Below are positions 13,943-28,455 of a stretch of DNA of 64,000 nt, piece by piece. This DNA comes from Dimorphilus gyrociliatus (taxonomy: Eukaryota > Annelida > Polychaeta > Dinophilidae): NCBI GenBank assembly GCA_904063045.1, contig CAJFCJ010000010.1:1240001-1304000 (forward strand), written 5' to 3'. The notes under the pieces are model-generated. The model saw only the letters and a list, made by a program, of their open reading frames with translations, did no database searches and was not told the origin of the DNA. Within the stretch, counting starts at the first letter, position 1. The number at the start of each line of letters is the position of its first letter. The translations under genes and the position numbers were made by a program.

Positions 13943-16900
13943 ATGGTGAGCAAACGATTTTCTTTCTATAAACTCCACTAAAAACCATTTTCATTTCAAA
14001 GTAATTTAAATGCTAAATTTGATATATCCCATTAGAGAATTGATGAAGTTTTTCAATTAAGCTACTCGAATTGGAATAATAAAAATATTTCCCTATTTTT
14101 CTTTATTTTGATTCTTTATTATGGATAACAAACATTTTTTTATAGATATTTATAAATGATTTTCATCAATCCAAAGTCGTTAAAATAATTATCACAGTCT
14201 GAAATTCAGATTATAAAAATGATGGACTTCCAATTCCTCATTTCCATCAAATCATCTTTTCTCCATTGTTATTGCTTTTATAAAATATAAAGGAGATATA
14301 TATTTATGTGCACTGTATATTGTAGATATAGGCGTATGTGCAGACTACATAACATGTCCTTCTTTTTGTAACTTGGACGCTTTTAAAACGTTATTCTATA
14401 TATATATATATATATGTGTGTGTAATAATAATTATTCTGATCACAAGGTCTTTTCCTAGGCTAACAGTTTATTTCTATTAATCAAAAATATTTTCAACTA
14501 CTCCTCCAATCAATAATCAACAATTTCGAGGTTAACGAGATATTATATATGAAAAAGTAGAGATTTTGTAAGAAATAAGCACTTTAAGATTAATTAAAGT
14601 AATTTTTATTAAACAATAAATTCACTATTATGAATAATTCTATAATTAGTTCATAATGAATTAATAGTGAAACTTTAACAGGCAGAGGCTGCACTAGAAT
14701 TCCACCTTTCTTCAGATGAAATAGGTAGTTTATCGGATCTATCTGTAGATGAAGACGAATCAGCTGCGGTGTTGCCTCATCTCTCCAGACCTGAAAAAAT
14801 TTGCTCGAATAAGGATATTACACAAGAAAGTCATGGAAAAGTTGAAAAGTATTGCTCTAAATGTGATCAATTTCTTTGTTTAAATTGCGTTAAAGCACAT
14901 CATTTGACAAAGCTTACTAGAAATCATTTTCTTATTGATTATAAAGGAAGTTCAAAGAGCAAATCCGAAAAGCCATTGAGTAATTCAAAGAGAGAATGTT
15001 GTTCAAAACACAACAATGTAATGGATGAAAACTTACTGAGAGATAATTAATTTTTAAAACAAAATTTTTATCAATAGTTCATTGTAGCTTATTGAATATT
15101 TAAAAGTTAAGATTTCTTCTCTAAATTAACATCTTCACGATATTATATAATATTATGATAGATGGTTTTTTAAATAAGAGAGTCACATATCAAAGAGAAC
15201 ATAGTATTGGCAATAGAAAATATAAATAATTTAACATAGAAGGAGAGAATATTGCATAAATCATTTCCTCCCTCTCTCTATCATAGTTTGTTGAAATATT
15301 TCCAAAGTAATTTAGAATGGAACAGTAACGAAGAAAGAAGTTTCTCGTTTTTCTTCCCAGTTACTTCAAAGATAAAGAAATATTCTTTTTCTTTTTAGCT
15401 CTTTTTCTCCTTTTTTGACGCATTAAGCTGTAGTAAACAGATAAATACTGAAAAGTAGTTCTTTGATACGTTCTTCTTTGAATAGTTTTAAGAAGGTTTC
15501 TTTTTTTTTTGCATAAGGTTCTTAACAAAGTTTTTTTTCTTTAAATTTTAATTAAAATGTGTTTTTCTTTTCCTAAACGTACTTTTTCATCCATTAATGA
15601 AAAACAAAATAACCATCAAAGACTATAATTAAATGGTGGTGCTTTCAATGCAACTCTGCTATATGCGATGAGTGCCTTAAATCAACAGGATTTAATCATA
15701 TGAGTCACAATGTCGCTGATATAGAAGATGCTGCTCATCTTCATATTGAACGACAATCCGAATTGACAAGCGAATTAACGAAAAAGCTAGCTGAATGTAA
15801 CGGACATATCCATGTAGCATCTCAATTACAGGCGGTATTAGAGAACAATGCTATTGAAGTTGGCCATCAGATAGAAACCTTAACGACTACTCTACATAAC
15901 CAAATTGAAGCGCAAAAACAACGTCTTCTACATAAAATTCATACAACAAGACAACAAAACGTTATGGCTCTTCAACGCCATCTATCAAATTTAGGCTCAT
16001 TTCAAAAGAACCTCCTATATGTCTACAGAAAGCATTGTGACTCTTTCGACAATCATAATACCAATAGTGAGATTTTAAATTTTGGGGTAGAGCTGAAAAA
16101 TATTTTAGAATATGATACAAAATTTGATTATGAAACTAATGTTATCACTTTAAAACCTGCAACATTTGAAGGCGGCCCATCAAATTTAATAGGAAGTTTA
16201 CATATTCAAAATTCTCCCCTCTTAAGCTCGGATACAAATGAGTCTCATTTATCGCGCTCTTTTCCAAGAAGTTATTTAGAAATAGGATTAAACAAAAGCA
16301 AGAAAAAATCGTCAGTAGAATTACCTTTGTCTATGTCCCTCTCCTCATCTTTCAGAAGACATTCCCTATTTAAGAGAAATGTCTGTCTTAAACCTATCTT
16401 TCAATTTGACATTTACGACAGCCTACAACTTACATGTCTCTTACTCTATGACAAGCATCAAATATTTTTAACTGGTCGAAAAGGTGATATTGGTATCATG
16501 CAGATATATGAGAAGCAAGGGAAATACCTTAAAACAATTTTGGATTCTGGTGATGCCTTTCAAATGGCTGGAAATAGGAAAAACTCAAAAATTTTTATTA
16601 CTGAACCAGATAAACGTATCCTCACGAAGATGAGATCAAAAGATTTTAACGTTAAAACATTGGTAACTAATAAACGGGTATTAGGCGTCACAGTTAATAG
16701 CGAAGCTGACGTTATATTCTCAGATGCAGAGACAAGATGTATTTATAAATGCTCTAATAATGGTCAAAATATTAAACTACTAATCAAGAGTGAAGGAATC
16801 AATCATTCGTTTAAAAAACCAGTTTATTTGACAACAGATACAATGGATAATATTTATATTACTGATATAGAAACAAATCACGTCATTTGCTTCAGACAAA

Positions 16901-17193
16901 ACGCAGAAATGCTTTTTAAATATGGGGGCCCAAAGCATTTAAACAAACCTGGTCAAGTCTGCATTGATAAAGATGGATTTGTATTGGTAGCAGATGAAAA
17001 TAACGATAGGATTGTTTTATTAGACGATCAAGGAAAGTTTGTGAAAGTTTTACTCGATTCGAAGAATGATTTATGCAAACCGGTTTGCCTTGCGTTAGAT
17101 TTTATTAAGCAACCCCGCCTATTTGTTGGAGAAAGTTGTGGGGTTGTAAAAGTGTTCAAATATTTAACAAATGAGGATAAAGAAAATCAATAA
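13943..17193 (+). CDS. RING-less TRIM-type protein: two B-boxes, coiled coil, NHL-like propeller
   Basis: Three exons: 13943-13945 (initiator ATG only, followed by GTGAGC donor), 14682-15017, 15622-17193; 636 residues. An acidic start is followed by a B-box 1-like zinc finger at 42-83 (Cys59, Cys62, Cys67, Cys70, His74/75, His83) and a B-box 2 at 107-142 (CSKH, then CFQC at 120-123, ICDEC at 127-131, His139, His142). The exon 2/3 junction falls inside B-box 2 and restores the canonical eight-residue spacing between His111 and Cys120. A Gln/Leu-rich coiled coil spans about 150-240. The last 250 residues hold repeated beta-strand units such as DNIYITDIETNHVICF and GFVLVADENNDRIVLLDDQG, typical of an NHL propeller. 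Known TRIM-NHL proteins start with a RING ubiquitin-ligase finger; none is present here, so a scaffold or RNA-binding role is possible (inference). The one-codon first exon is the least certain part. AATAAA follows at 17414. Confidence 0.85.
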
Positions 17194-18594
17194 TTTAACA
17201 GTTTCCCCTCCTATTACGATATTATAACGATATGGAATATATAATGAGGATTACGAGCTGTTAGACTCTAATTATATACATATATTATATACAAACGAAC
17301 TTTAGTCCTAAAACGTAATTATCCACTAACTTATAACATTAAATGATTTAAGGTGTGACAATATGAAAGTCGCTCATTATCAAAAGTCACGTGTGTTGTG
17401 CTTATTTTGACCTAATAAAGAACAGGAGAATATAGAATTTAGACGTACTTGTATTTCATCCCTTATTCTTATCCATCCAGCTCTCTTTTAATAATCATTA
17501 TGTGGATCTTATTAGCATAAAGAAGTATTAACTTTAAATATTAAACAGGCAGTTACATATTTCAGCGAGCGTCTTGCTTTTGTTCGTTATTCTTTAGAGT
17601 ACCTATATATTTAGTATTTACTTTTATTCTAATGGATTACATATCTATTCTAATGTAACAGAATTATTAGGTCAGTCAGGAGCATATATAAAGTATTAGT
17701 TTAATCAATATTGTAAATTTTCAATAATCAGGATCTCTAGGAATTAAGCAGCCGTCTGGTCTACTGATTAGATTTTAGTCTTTTTATAATATAACAGCCA
17801 ACGTTTATGGGGTAGAAACACTTAAATGTTTAAGAATCCTCAACAATCAATTATCAATAAAGGAGAAGAATGAAGTAGGCTGTTTATGTCAGCTCTTCTT
17901 ATTCCAACAGTTTACTATTAACTTATATACATATAAAAAGAAAGAGGAATAACCAAAAACAAAACAAAAAAGTACATTTCTTTATTTACAGTTCAATATT
18001 TTGGCTAAAACTGTTTACCCAGAGAACGCATTAGTGACGACGAGTGATGTAAACAGTAAAATTGAAGAGTCGATTAAAACTCTTCTTGCTATAATAACTA
18101 AAAGTAGATTGGTTAATACAAATAGTATTAATTAATGAATAAATATAATAAGATATAAAGAATTGAAATTAATTAGTTTTTAATATATAAATGTATATAT
18201 ATTCTGTATATATACATATACATTTTCATACATTTACTGTCTCTTTTCCCGCATCAATTTCCTCGTGTAAGTTCTATTAAATAATATAAACTATAAGGGA
18301 GATGATGTGTAATCAGGACAATTAATTCTACAAATATGTATTTAATGTAGGATTATGCTTTTCATTACGTATTTCAAGAGAGAGAGAGAGGATGAAAACT
18401 TTGACTATCAAGTTGAAAAATTGATTTGTATTCCATCGCAAAAGTATGATTTAGCACATCAAAAACGAGAAAGTTACTAAAATTACAATACAATATATTT
18501 AAATAGAAAATTTAAAAGATAAAAAAGAAATGTTATATTCATACATTTACAGAACCAATTAGAAAAAATGTTCTTTATTCGTTGATTAGATGAT
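17194..18594. other. Convergent intergenic region (3' ends of TRIM-like gene and GPCR)
   Basis: Both flanking genes point into this stretch, so it should hold two 3' UTRs. It is A+T-rich with a TATATA palindrome cluster near 18190-18225. No further gene is seen. Confidence 0.6.
17414..17419 (+). other. Polyadenylation signal AATAAA
   Basis: First canonical hexamer after the TRIM-like stop codon, about 220 bp downstream. Confidence 0.5.
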
Positions 18595-20094
18595 TTACAA
18601 TCTGGTTTCCCCAGTCATTGACACTCTTCTACTAAATCTGATTTCAGCTTCTTTCAAGAAACAGAAAACTTGATGTAGATTTTTTCTAAACCTCTTGCTT
18701 AGTACTGAATAAATGATAAAATTGACAGCCGAATTTACATTCAGCAATAGTTTGGCTATATGTTCTATATAGAATAAGGGACATCTACAATAATTGCAGA
18801 GAGTATACCGCAATAACATAAAAATTGTTATAGGAAACTGACAAATTATAGTAACTCCTACAACGACAAGAAGAATAAATGTCACCTCATTCTGTCGTTT
18901 CATTGCTTCGTTTCTTTGCTCTTTACTCATTTTATTCTTAGATAAAGCTCTGGTTCTTCGTGATCTGAGAACCCAAAGGATTTTACCTGTCATTAGTATA
19001 AGTAGCAAAAGAGGAGCATACACTTGAAATATGCTGGTTAAAACTTGCTTATAAAGGAGTTTATAATTATAGCTATTGCCAAATAGTGTTTTATTTTCTC
19101 TTAGATATCCTGATTCTTCTCTATAGATGTTATATTCGAAAAAGACGGGAATATTAAAGCAGATAATGGAAAAAAACGCTATGGCAACGTAGATCTTACA
19201 ACTTTCCACTTTCCAAGTAAATTTAGCCTTATCCGGTATACAAACAGCCCAAAATCTAATGTATTGATATTTTATAAAGAATAATAAGAATATTTTAGTT
19301 TTTGTTAAGAAAATGTAACTATTTAATTTTAAAAATTAGTTAAATCTATTTAATTATTAAAACAAAAGATGAAAATTACAAACGTAATTATCTTATTAAA
19401 TAATTTTTAACAACAAACTATTATTTATCATTTACTACAGTTTACCATTTATATTAATTATCAACAAGGCTTAGCATTATTAAGGCGTTATAGACCAAAA
19501 AAAATGCTATTAGCGTAAACTGATAATATTTCAAACGTATTTTTATTTTCTAATATATAACTTGAACTAGATTTATTGGAGTCTAGTTCACTTATTTTCA
19601 TCTTTACGTGGTAATGATCTCAACGGATATAAGCCTAAACAGTTTTTCGTTTTAGGATATTATTTTTAGTTGAAAGCTCTCTCTGAGAAAAGTTTATAAA
19701 ATATCAATGCATAAAACCGATTAGCTGCAATGAGGACTGATGTCCATAAGCTAAACATATGAAATATTGGAACCAAAATCCAGAAATATCTTATGTAAGG
19801 CCAGCTTGCCCACCAATTGGTGCAGCCACCAAAAAAATCACAACCGTAGGGAATTCCATCAACAAACATGATAGTAGTAAGTAATACAAGATCACTTAAA
19901 GCAAGGGTTTGTAATAAGAAAACGGCTGCACTAGATTTCTCTTTTGTAAAGGCGATAAAGGATACAATGTTACCAGGTATTCCTAAACAGCATAATAAAG
20001 AGTGAAATATCGTCCAAATTACGAAAAGAAACGTGGTACACTTTGGATAGAATTTTTCAACTGATGCCGTCGTCATCTCGAATGTGTCACCCAT
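18595..20094 (-). CDS. Rhodopsin-class GPCR, FMRFamide-receptor-like
   Basis: Two exons, 20094-19718 and 19255-18595, joined across a 462 bp intron whose junction splits the Arg codon of the TM3-end motif; 345 residues. Seven hydrophobic segments are visible: TM1 with GIPGNIVSFIAF, TM2 with LALSDLVLLTT (the conserved Asp), TM3 ending ANRFWAVC, TM4, TM5 with Pro-Leu-Leu, TM6 with ICQFPITIFML, and TM7 with NVNSAVNFIIY followed by a basic helix 8. The TM7 form NSxxNFIIY and the CxP-type second loop resemble FMRFamide-receptor-like peptide receptors of invertebrates. The usual E/DRY triad reads NRF, an unusual substitution at the G-protein switch. Several Lys/Arg residues in loop 3 fit G-protein coupling. 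An AATAAA on the minus strand lies only 16 bp past the stop. Class assignment is firm; ligand is unknown. Confidence 0.85.
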
Positions 20095-23000
20095 GCCTTT
20101 TAGTTTATTTTAACGAATTCAGTGTAACAACAGTCTTTAATATCTGCAGATAAAAAATATCACATGGTATTTGTATTTTGTTTTTGTACATGCTAAAGAC
20201 AAAATATGCTGTATAAAAATCTTGTTCGTTGTGCGAACGATACGCATATTGTATATATCTATATACAGCCTGATCTGTGCAATTCTATACATATATCTAT
20301 ATATATATATATATTCAGATATATAACATAAATATACAGATACACACAGTATATAGCTTGATACATACAATTTTATGTGGCAGATATATTAAAATAGTTA
20401 CATTTTAGCCTCAACTTACGTTTATCATTCAGAATTACAGCTTTGACTTTGACAGAAGAGTATTTGTTATCTACTGTACATGTGTACTCGTACATTCAAT
20501 GTACATAATAACTCTGAGAATCTCGTTTATAATTAGAATAGTGGCCAGTAAAAAACTACTATTGGCCTACTCTAGTTTACCATCTCCTTTCTATTTTATC
20601 AATACTTACTAAGAGAGTTGATTGGTTCTTTCCAGCTAAGCTCTTTTACAGCGCCTCTTTTGTACTATGTCAATCTGATAAAAAAAAGCAAATAAATTAT
20701 ACTTGAAAATGTTTACGAACTTGTTTGCAAACTTCCCGCCCAATTATACTTATTTTCCATTAGACGGAATCGGAAGTGAATTTTATAACATGTGCAAGAC
20801 AGCCTTTAAAAATGATAGGGTAAAATCGACTGTCGGTTTGCATAAAGGATTTTGGGAATTGTAAAGCTACTTGAGGCTATTAGACTTATAAATAGACAAT
20901 TTGTAATAGAGTTTCTTAACCTTTCTAGTAATTTCCATAAATAATTTCGATTTGCAACAAATATTCAAATCCAAATATAGGCTTTAATTCTCCATCAAAA
21001 TCTTTAGAAATGCTAAATTGAATGTCTAAATCGGAACTGAGTGAAAAATATTCGTATAAGGAAAAAAAAAGAAGATACTTATCGTAATTTTAATTACAAA
21101 GACTTTGTAAAAAGTTTCCTATCCTTTAAAAAAAAAAGAAAAGAAGATATATTTCACTAAAATAATACTACGCTGATATTTTTACAAAGAGACGCAACAG
21201 AAAGCTAATTATTCTTTTATCTCATTTTGAGATAAATGATTCCAGGATAACATTTTCACATCATAAAGTTAACTTTTAAATGACTATTAAAATTAGCTTT
21301 ATCTATTTAGGAATTAAACCAATAATGAGTAAATGATATTCAAATTGTTAACAGTATGGTAATTATTCCATTCAGTTAATTAATATAATATTTTCTTATA
21401 TTTGACATTGTTTAGTGACTAAATACCCTTGAAAACTTAGTTATTAACAAATTACACTACACGGTTGGTTAACAACTCATTAGAACTAAATTTTAAAAAT
21501 GTCACCTTTGACATTATTATCGAAAATGATAAAATTAGCTTTTGATAGTAATCTTACCTTTTCTATTGAATGAAATAAAAAAAAATGCTGATTTCACTTT
21601 GACTTCTTTTACGTTCCCTTCAAAATATTTTATAGTAAAGTAAAAGATATATAGGAAAGCACTATAGAGGTCTCTGATGAGTTGTTTACACATTATTTTT
21701 TTGTGATGGTTATCGGATAATGCATATATATTCAATTTTATTCTACAACTTTTCTCTTCAACTAACAAGAGAAAATTTGGCTTATTAACAATAAGAAAAG
21801 TCTTAATTAAGAGTTTTTCCTAAATACAATTTACATCAAATATATAGACTACTGTAAAAACAAATATATTTCTTTCCTTGTGCTATGTACTATAAGAACA
21901 ATTCAACAAACCAAAACTCACTTTTATAATGTTTTAAAAGAACAATAATAATGATAAGAATAGTAATATTTTAATTATAAACTGTTTTCTTTACTTTCCC
22001 TTCTAAAGATGAACTTTTTAATTATTTATTTATAAAAATTTATTCATTGAGAAAAGAATAGTTTTAATCTTTGCCTTAGGTATTAAAAATAATGAAAAAT
22101 TTCACACTTTTATAATTAATTTGTCATTTTAAATAGAAACTATCATTATTGAATGAACTTTTCGAAATTTAATACCAAGAAAATAGATTTCGTTTAGTTT
22201 CGGTTTACAGTCTAATTTAAAGTTGAAAATATCAAAATATAAAACATCTACAAACTCCATCATTCATCTGAAAAAGGCATCATTTATGTTTGAATATTCA
22301 TCTTAATTTTAAGGATCACTATGTTTAGATATATGTATATCGTTTACGATTTTATGCAAATATGTTATACGTCCATATCAACTTCCCTTTGAAGAATTAT
22401 TAAATTACTTATTGAACATATCTTCAGTTCCTTCGTATTCAATGCTTTTAATCTAAAAACAGATTCATAACAAGCATAATCTTTTAGCATAGCGTTGAAA
22501 GATTACTCACTCTTTCGTCTTTTGTTTCCTTATTTTATTCTTTTATGTATAAGAGAAATAGCACTTTTATATCTAACATGTATATGGATTTCAAAGTACT
22601 TTTGAGTAAGTTATTGTTAAAATAAATCAGTCATGTGAATCATTTGCGATTTTTGTATCGTGGATAGAAATCTGCATGAGGAGATTTTAAAAATTCTCTA
22701 TCTTTCTTTGATAAAACTACTTTTATTCGATAAGGCAACAAATAATACTTACAGACTGTTTTATATCAATGTAAAATTCTCTTAGTTAACTGTACATATT
22801 ATAAATCTCCTTTCTAAAAATATCTAACAGACTTCCTCAATACACTAAGAAAAGCAAACAAAAACTAAAGAGATAACCTAATAACCATATCGTTAATAAC
22901 TATTTCTTAGTAAATTTAAATTATTCACATTTCTCATGCCAATTAAAAGAGGTAAGCAAAATTTACTATTTATTTAAGACATCTGTGTAAAAGACAGATA

Positions 23001-26000
23001 ACTTAACATTTATTTAAAAAATATTGATATTTTTGTAAATTAGAAATTGGCAATGTAAAAATTGCAGTGGTTATATTAAAAGTATAATCAAACCTCAACT
23101 AAAATAAACAAATTTCAAAATCTAAACAACCAACTCTTGACAGAAAACAGTTTTTGCTTAATAAGATTATTGTTGGATGCCAGAAATATAAAAGTTATTA
23201 AACTTGATATTATACACTGTACTCCCGATTTTCCTCTTTCTTTCAAATAAAAACTTTTTCCAAAATAACTATTGGCGCTTTAATCATTAAGATATAAATA
23301 TTTATATATATTAATCATAAAGTAGTACTGTAAGTAAGAAATATACCAAAGTCTTTATATCATCAATTATATTTACTATTAACCAAGTTACTTTTCCCAT
23401 TTACCAAAACTATTTTTTTCATTGCTAATTAAACTGAATATTTTCAATATTTTCAATCATCATTAATCTTTCGTTGACAGATTATCTATTTAAATTCTAC
23501 ATTATTCAAAATCTAATTTATATCTAATAATTACAATTTTCAGTTTTATATTTCTATAAATATATGTCAATAATTTGAATTCGTCTGAAAGTATAGATTG
23601 CTTTGACAAAATATCTTAGTACAAGAGTTCATCAACAAGTTACAGGCTTCAAAATTGAAAGATTTATTAAATAACTTCAAAATTTACCAACAATTTAGAC
23701 GATCCTATCAATTTAAATGACACTTTCCTTTCATTTTTAGCTAAAGCAGCTTCATTGTAATAAGATAACATTTTATGTTGAATTTCGTTAGAAAATGACT
23801 TCTTAACAATTCAAGAGTTTTATAACTATTAAGTACCATTGATACTAAAAATTAAAGATTATCTACAACGATATCTTTATTCGTATAATCTTGTGTGATT
23901 TATAGAGTGGTCAACTTTCGTAACGGGTACTTTTTCACCATTATTGCATTTAAAAGATATCTTTGTTGATAACATGTTTTTTTCATCCTGTTCTTAGGGA
24001 CAATCCTGCTTTCCGTCATACATGTAAATGAAGACGTCATTTTCTTTAAATGAAACAAGCCTAGCATACTTTTTCAATAATTGTTAAAACTGAAATCTTT
24101 CTATATATAGACTCATGAATTTTATTCTGTTGTATGTAAATCATATATTAATTTTATTTCAGAAATAGATTTGTCAAAGATCGTGTATACATAAAAGTTT
24201 TACCTCTTAAATGTACTGTTAATGTGTTATTAGGCAAGTATAAATTTACAAACTTTAATGTAAACGTGACATATTTTATTCATAAGAATGAAACGGAAAT
24301 AAATATAAGTGCCAGCGCATAAAGTAGCATTTCGAGTTCTTGAAAACAGTATCCCAAACGTTTTTTTCATTAATTTATCATCCTTTATTTAAATTCTTCG
24401 CCGTTTTAATTTAGCACTCAATTGTGTGCCAGTTTTTTGTCACATCCGCGATAACATCACAAAGCACTGCCATGAAGATATACTAAGCTGATAGGTGCTA
24501 TCTATGGTAATAATACTTATAATTTACTTAGAGACATTGCAACGGCATATTGGATGCAGGCTAGGCTATTATCTGTTGTTTACTAATAGAGAAAGATGCT
24601 TCTCTCATATTGCTTTTTGAAATTTTCTTCTCTTTAATATAGTTTAATATGTCACTTCATTTAAAAACCTTTACTTCAATTATCTATAATCCTTATCAAT
24701 AGAATCCGTCTAGTTATCATTATTCTGTGTGGAGTTTACTATACTCTATTGCAAATAGAGAATGTTCACGTTTCAGTTCACCTAATCATTTGATCAAGGG
24801 AGCTGCATAGAATAAGTCCATTGTTTTTAAGCAGCAAAGGAGAAAAAAATACCATTTTATAGAGAAAAGAAATATTTTAAATTTAAGAGAAATTCAAAGA
24901 TTTTCAATGTATTTACTTCTGAGAAAACATTTCATATCTCATCAATATTTGCAGTAAAACAAAATATATTTCCGATTGCTGTTGAAGAAAAATAGTGCAA
25001 GAATGTTGAAATACTAAGCTTATGGAAGAAGATAAAGATTATGTTGTGGAAGTCTCGCAGGAGAGCAAAATTTAAGATCTTAAAAACCTTGAATATTTCT
25101 TTAAAATCATTGTAATGGATACGTCATTTTGAATTTATTGATAAATGTCTTTTAGAGCTGTTATATTGTATTTGGATTTAGAATGCTTATTCTTTCATGA
25201 CAATGTACATTTATAAGAGACACGTTTTTCATTTTAAAGATTTATCTTCTTCTCGTTTTCGTTCTCAATCAGTCAAAGAAAGCAAAGAATTGATAGAAGA
25301 TTCGTCCATAAAAACAGTTGTAACGTAATAACTACCGAAACTCGCTGAGTTTTAAAGTTACAGAATAAATGCATAAAGCGACTTAAATACTTAAAGCAAC
25401 TACATAATTATTAACATAACTTTACAGTGAATGAGCTATATTAAATTATTAGAATAAGGGGATGCTACAGTAACTTTAATGATACATAGTGGACACCGTT
25501 ATACGTAAAGACGTTATGAAATGTAGACGGAGCTATTAGTATAACTCCAAGTATATCTTACAATATATATTTTTTTGTGCGTTTTCAAATAGAATATCCA
25601 GATGGATTATTACTTTATTAAAGTACCAAAATCTCATGACTTATATTTGGAGAGAAAGATATCAAGTTAAAATTATCCAACTAATCAAAAAATGATGTTT
25701 CTTAACTTTGTTTAAATAATTTTGTGATTTTTATATCATGATAATTTCTTATTGATTTTATAACTCTCAATCTTCATTAGCTTATCTCTCTATGAGAATG
25801 ACAAACTAGAGAATTTGAAAGCTCTCTTTGATGAATAAATCAAACAATAAATCAAACAATACACCTATTCTACTTATTATCAATTAAGCTATTACAACTT
25901 GAAGGAAATCTCTCCACGTTCGAAACGCCCTATAGGTTTGGAAAGAGAATCTTCAAGAGAAAATATCCATCATCAATAAAAAAAATATTACTACTTCCAC

Positions 26001-28455
26001 CAATAAATAACTATTTTACAATTATATTTCCCATTAACGATAAATACAATTTCGCAATTGATGAAACAAATAATTTTGAATATATTCAATCATAATAAAT
26101 CTTTCCCTGACAACTTTTCACTTTAAAGGTTACATCGTTTAACATCTAATACATTTATATCAATTACAATATAAAAATAACAAAAATCCACATTATCTGA
26201 CTTAGAATAGTGAATTTATGTCTTTCTCTACAAATTCAGTTTTATGTTGACGTGTTGATTGCTTCGATAATAAACTTTCATTCAACAAGAGTGATATTTC
26301 TTTAATTTGCCTATACGACAACACTTTTTGAATTGACTGATTCAGTTATGAAGTGAGAATCTTCATATTCGTATTTGTATATATTAGTACTTCCAATTAA
26401 GTTATGTTACCCAGTTGTCGAAACAATTTGAATTCGGTTAAATAAGGAAAATCAATGCATAGTAATTCTTGTTATTAGTCTCCATAAGTGCTTAAGACAT
26501 CTATTGATTGATGAAAGATAGGTCAATATATCCATTGATACAAAAACGGAGGTACGGAAATTTATATAGGTACAGAAAATTAGTTGTTAGAATCTCATTA
26601 CTTTCATTGACGCATTCAATAAAAGTCGTTATAAATTCTATCAATTGATCAACATTTGATCATAATAATTTAGGAAACAACTTCTTAAAATGAATTTTTC
26701 TTGATGGAATGAAAAAAATAATTAGAAAAAAGATTATCGAGAATTGGTTATATGCAAAGTGGAAGAGTAGTGAATTTAATCATCGCCTTAAACGCAATTT
26801 ATAAAAGAATCAAATACAAATTAAACTGAAAATTGCATTAACTGTAACAGTACATAAATTTTGAACATTAAATTTTTAGCTTTTTGAAGAACGGAGAATA
26901 TTTTATTTTAATATATGCGCAAAAATAGTATAGTATACAGATAGATAGAAAACCAGCATATAAATTTCTGGTAGATAAATGTTTGTCATTACTCTTGTAT
27001 AGACTTGCAGGTTTGCCATTCGCTATAACGTCCTCCTCCCCTCCCCTCCTATCCCATCCTTTCCCTTTTCAGTATATTTAAATATTTAAAAGGGAAATGC
27101 TACTATTTTAGAAATTATTTTAGCATATATTTATCAAAAGGAATTTTCATTAGCAGTTAGATAATCTCTTTGAAATCAGAAACATCACGTTTGATCGCAA
27201 TAAAACTGAAGTTTCAATTTTATTATTCTCTTTAATATATATAAAACCCTTTGATAATCTTGATGCTTCAAAATTACAGAGAATGATCTCATTTTCAACA
27301 TAATCTTTATTTTATGCATTGAAATACTTTTTATAGTTTTATATCGCAAGTTGAAAGCCAAATGAAGTATATTAAATTAAATGGATCACCTTAGCACCTT
27401 TGTTACATGCTTACAACATTACAACATTTTTATTCAATTCTTTTTGTAAGTATGTACTTTCCTTTTTGTGAATACTGCTTTTTTGGCCTAACTCTTAATT
27501 ATTACAATCCGAATCCATATAAGTTTATTTTGCCTTTATCTAAATATCCTTTATAGTAACAGATTTATGTTGTATTGTAGGAGATGTCTAAAATTTATGA
27601 TCCAGTTTCCAGCTTTTTTCATTGATTTTCATGAAGAAATTTAAAAACGCTTCTTATTACTTAGATTACAAGGTAAGACAATAGTATCTAATTTTCATTA
27701 AGGTAAACGAATAGAGTAAATTATTCGAACAAAATACATTTTGATACACAGAATAGAGCTAACTTCATAAAAATGAAACAACACAACTTGTCCTTATTCA
27801 ATCTAAGCTTGTCAATTGAAAGAAGTCTATATTCATGGAAAGTATATTTACGATGGCATAAAAAAATTGTCCAAATGGATTAGATGAAAAAAAACTGTCA
27901 AAAGCGAATGATAATTTATGAGTTCAACGAAATTTTGCGACAGATAAAAGTAATGAAATGAACTGTGGTAAATATATCTTTATATTCCCTAAAAACGTAT
28001 TAATATCACTTATATCTAAAAGGTAAAAATCATTCATTTTTCTCGGAAATAGGTTTTACGGCGAAACTCTAACAATGATAACGAATTGCTATTACAATAA
28101 CTTACAATGTCTTTTGTATTCTAAAATATGTGAAAGTTGCAGGACCGCTGGTTTATGTTATTAGTAATTGTTTCAAAATAGTTATGAACTATTACTTGAA
28201 ATATTGAATAATCTTATTGTCAAAGATAGATCTGATATTTCCAGGAAATTTATCTCTGAATACGCCATATAGAAATAAGAAAGGAATTTGTTTTATTCTT
28301 TTTATATTATAACGACCGAATAAGTAAAATATAGTAAAGTACAGAATTATGAAGATTTATTGGCAAACTAAGAAATGACATGAGTTTTACAATTTTTATC
28401 AATAAATCTTGTTATTAATTGCCTTTAATTTAATTATGTTCTCTTAACAAAACTC
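20095..28455. other. 8.4 kb gene desert
   Basis: Upstream of the GPCR and downstream of the minus-strand PAN gene. I read it on both strands and found only short low-complexity open frames, TA-rich tracts and no domain resemblance, no RNA gene and no terminal inverted repeats of a transposon. It presumably holds the GPCR promoter and any 5' UTR exons next to 20095, and the PAN gene 3' UTR next to 28455. Confidence 0.6.
28356..28361 (-). other. Polyadenylation signal AATAAA (minus strand)
   Basis: TTTATT on the plus strand, about 95 bp past the stop codon of the minus-strand PAN-domain gene. Confidence 0.45.
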
